Positions 15,897-15,931 of a DNA stretch of 15,931 bases are shown one piece after another. Source of the stretch: Treponema sp. (GTDB lineage: Bacteria > Spirochaetota > Spirochaetia > Treponematales > Breznakiellaceae). The first letter of the stretch is position 1. Every line of letters starts with the position of its first letter. Position numbers and translations under genes: made by a program. The stretch lies in NCBI GenBank assembly GCA_031255875.1, contig JAIRRR010000298.1, positions 1-15,931 of the forward strand. Reading direction: 5' to 3'. The notes below the pieces were generated by a model. The model did not search any database, was not told the DNA's origin, and saw only the letters and a program-made list of their open reading frames with translations.

Positions 15897-15931
15897 GTCT
15901 GTCCGCAAAGTAACCGACTTTGTGGACAGAC
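15897..15931. repeat. Near-perfect inverted repeat, 15-base arms, sister of 15816-15849
   Basis: GTCTGTCCGCAAAGT (15897-15911) and ACTTTGTGGACAGAC (15917-15931) form a stem around the loop AACCG. The single mismatch would be a G-U pair in RNA. The outer eight bases equal those of the first hairpin, while the inner stem differs but stays paired. The right arm ends at the last base of the window, so the element may continue. Confidence 0.88.

Larger units (their letters stand above)
15694..15931. other. Non-coding tail containing hairpin cluster; no gene seen
   Basis: No convincing reading frame covers these 238 bases; a short antisense frame has no family-like sequence and no credible start. 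The first ~120 bases carry a weak promoter-like pair and a purine-rich GAGGAGAGG (15729-15737) with no start codon at a suitable distance. The last ~116 bases are a set of hairpins listed separately. No T-rich run follows any of them, so a classical terminator is not supported. Base use drifts away from the G+C-rich coding style of the genes to the left, in keeping with inserted sequence. Confidence 0.7.

Noticed and set aside
15816..15931. CRISPR array or rho-independent terminator
   Set aside because: The repeats are inverted pairs with different inner stems, not direct repeats with spacers, and no T run follows any hairpin.

Overview
This window is one tightly packed, single-direction gene cluster from a G+C-rich bacterium (about 60% by eye). 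Nine genes lie on the + strand. The gaps between them never exceed 30 bases, and four junctions overlap or nearly touch. The binding-protein lipoprotein has a relaxed signal-peptide cleavage site ending Phe-Pro-Gly-Cys. That site, the diderm-style uptake genes and the anaerobe-type corrinoid salvage gene cbiZ would fit a spirochaete such as a gut Treponema relative. This taxonomic guess is weak, because no phylogenetic marker gene is present.

Layout: bases 1-780 hold the C-terminal three quarters of a ChlI/BchI-type AAA+ chelatase motor, cut by the left edge. Next comes a complete BtuCDF/FecCD-type importer: permease 799-1833, ATPase with a C-terminal extension 1830-3038, and lipoprotein binding protein 3069-4256. 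A canonical CobN-family large chelatase subunit follows (4266-8009). Then come a ChlI-ChlD fusion with AAA+ and von Willebrand A domains (about 8006-9922), a CbiZ adenosylcobinamide amidohydrolase with a C-terminal extension (about 9941-11065), a second and strongly diverged CobN-family protein (11062-14697), and a xylose-isomerase-like TIM-barrel protein (14713-15693). The last 238 bases are non-coding and end in a cluster of three hairpins, two of which share the same 8-base outer stem. This looks like a mobile or repeat element running off the right edge.

How the genes may work together: the importer plus CbiZ point to uptake and remodelling of corrinoids (B12-like compounds). CbiZ opens incomplete or unusable cobamides to adenosylcobyric acid. 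CobN, ChlI and ChlID together make a complete three-part ATP-driven metal chelatase. No corrin-ring synthesis gene is visible, and salvaged corrinoids already contain cobalt, so what the chelatase acts on is the central puzzle. Possibilities are metal removal from an imported tetrapyrrole (a precedent exists in the CobN-like haem-demetallating HmuS of Bacteroidetes), metal exchange, or salvage of metal-free rings. The second CobN has lost both histidines of the signature His-x-Gly-x-His-Gly motif and gained cysteine clusters. This suggests an unequal catalytic/accessory pair or a different metal chemistry, and it is the most novel feature of the window.
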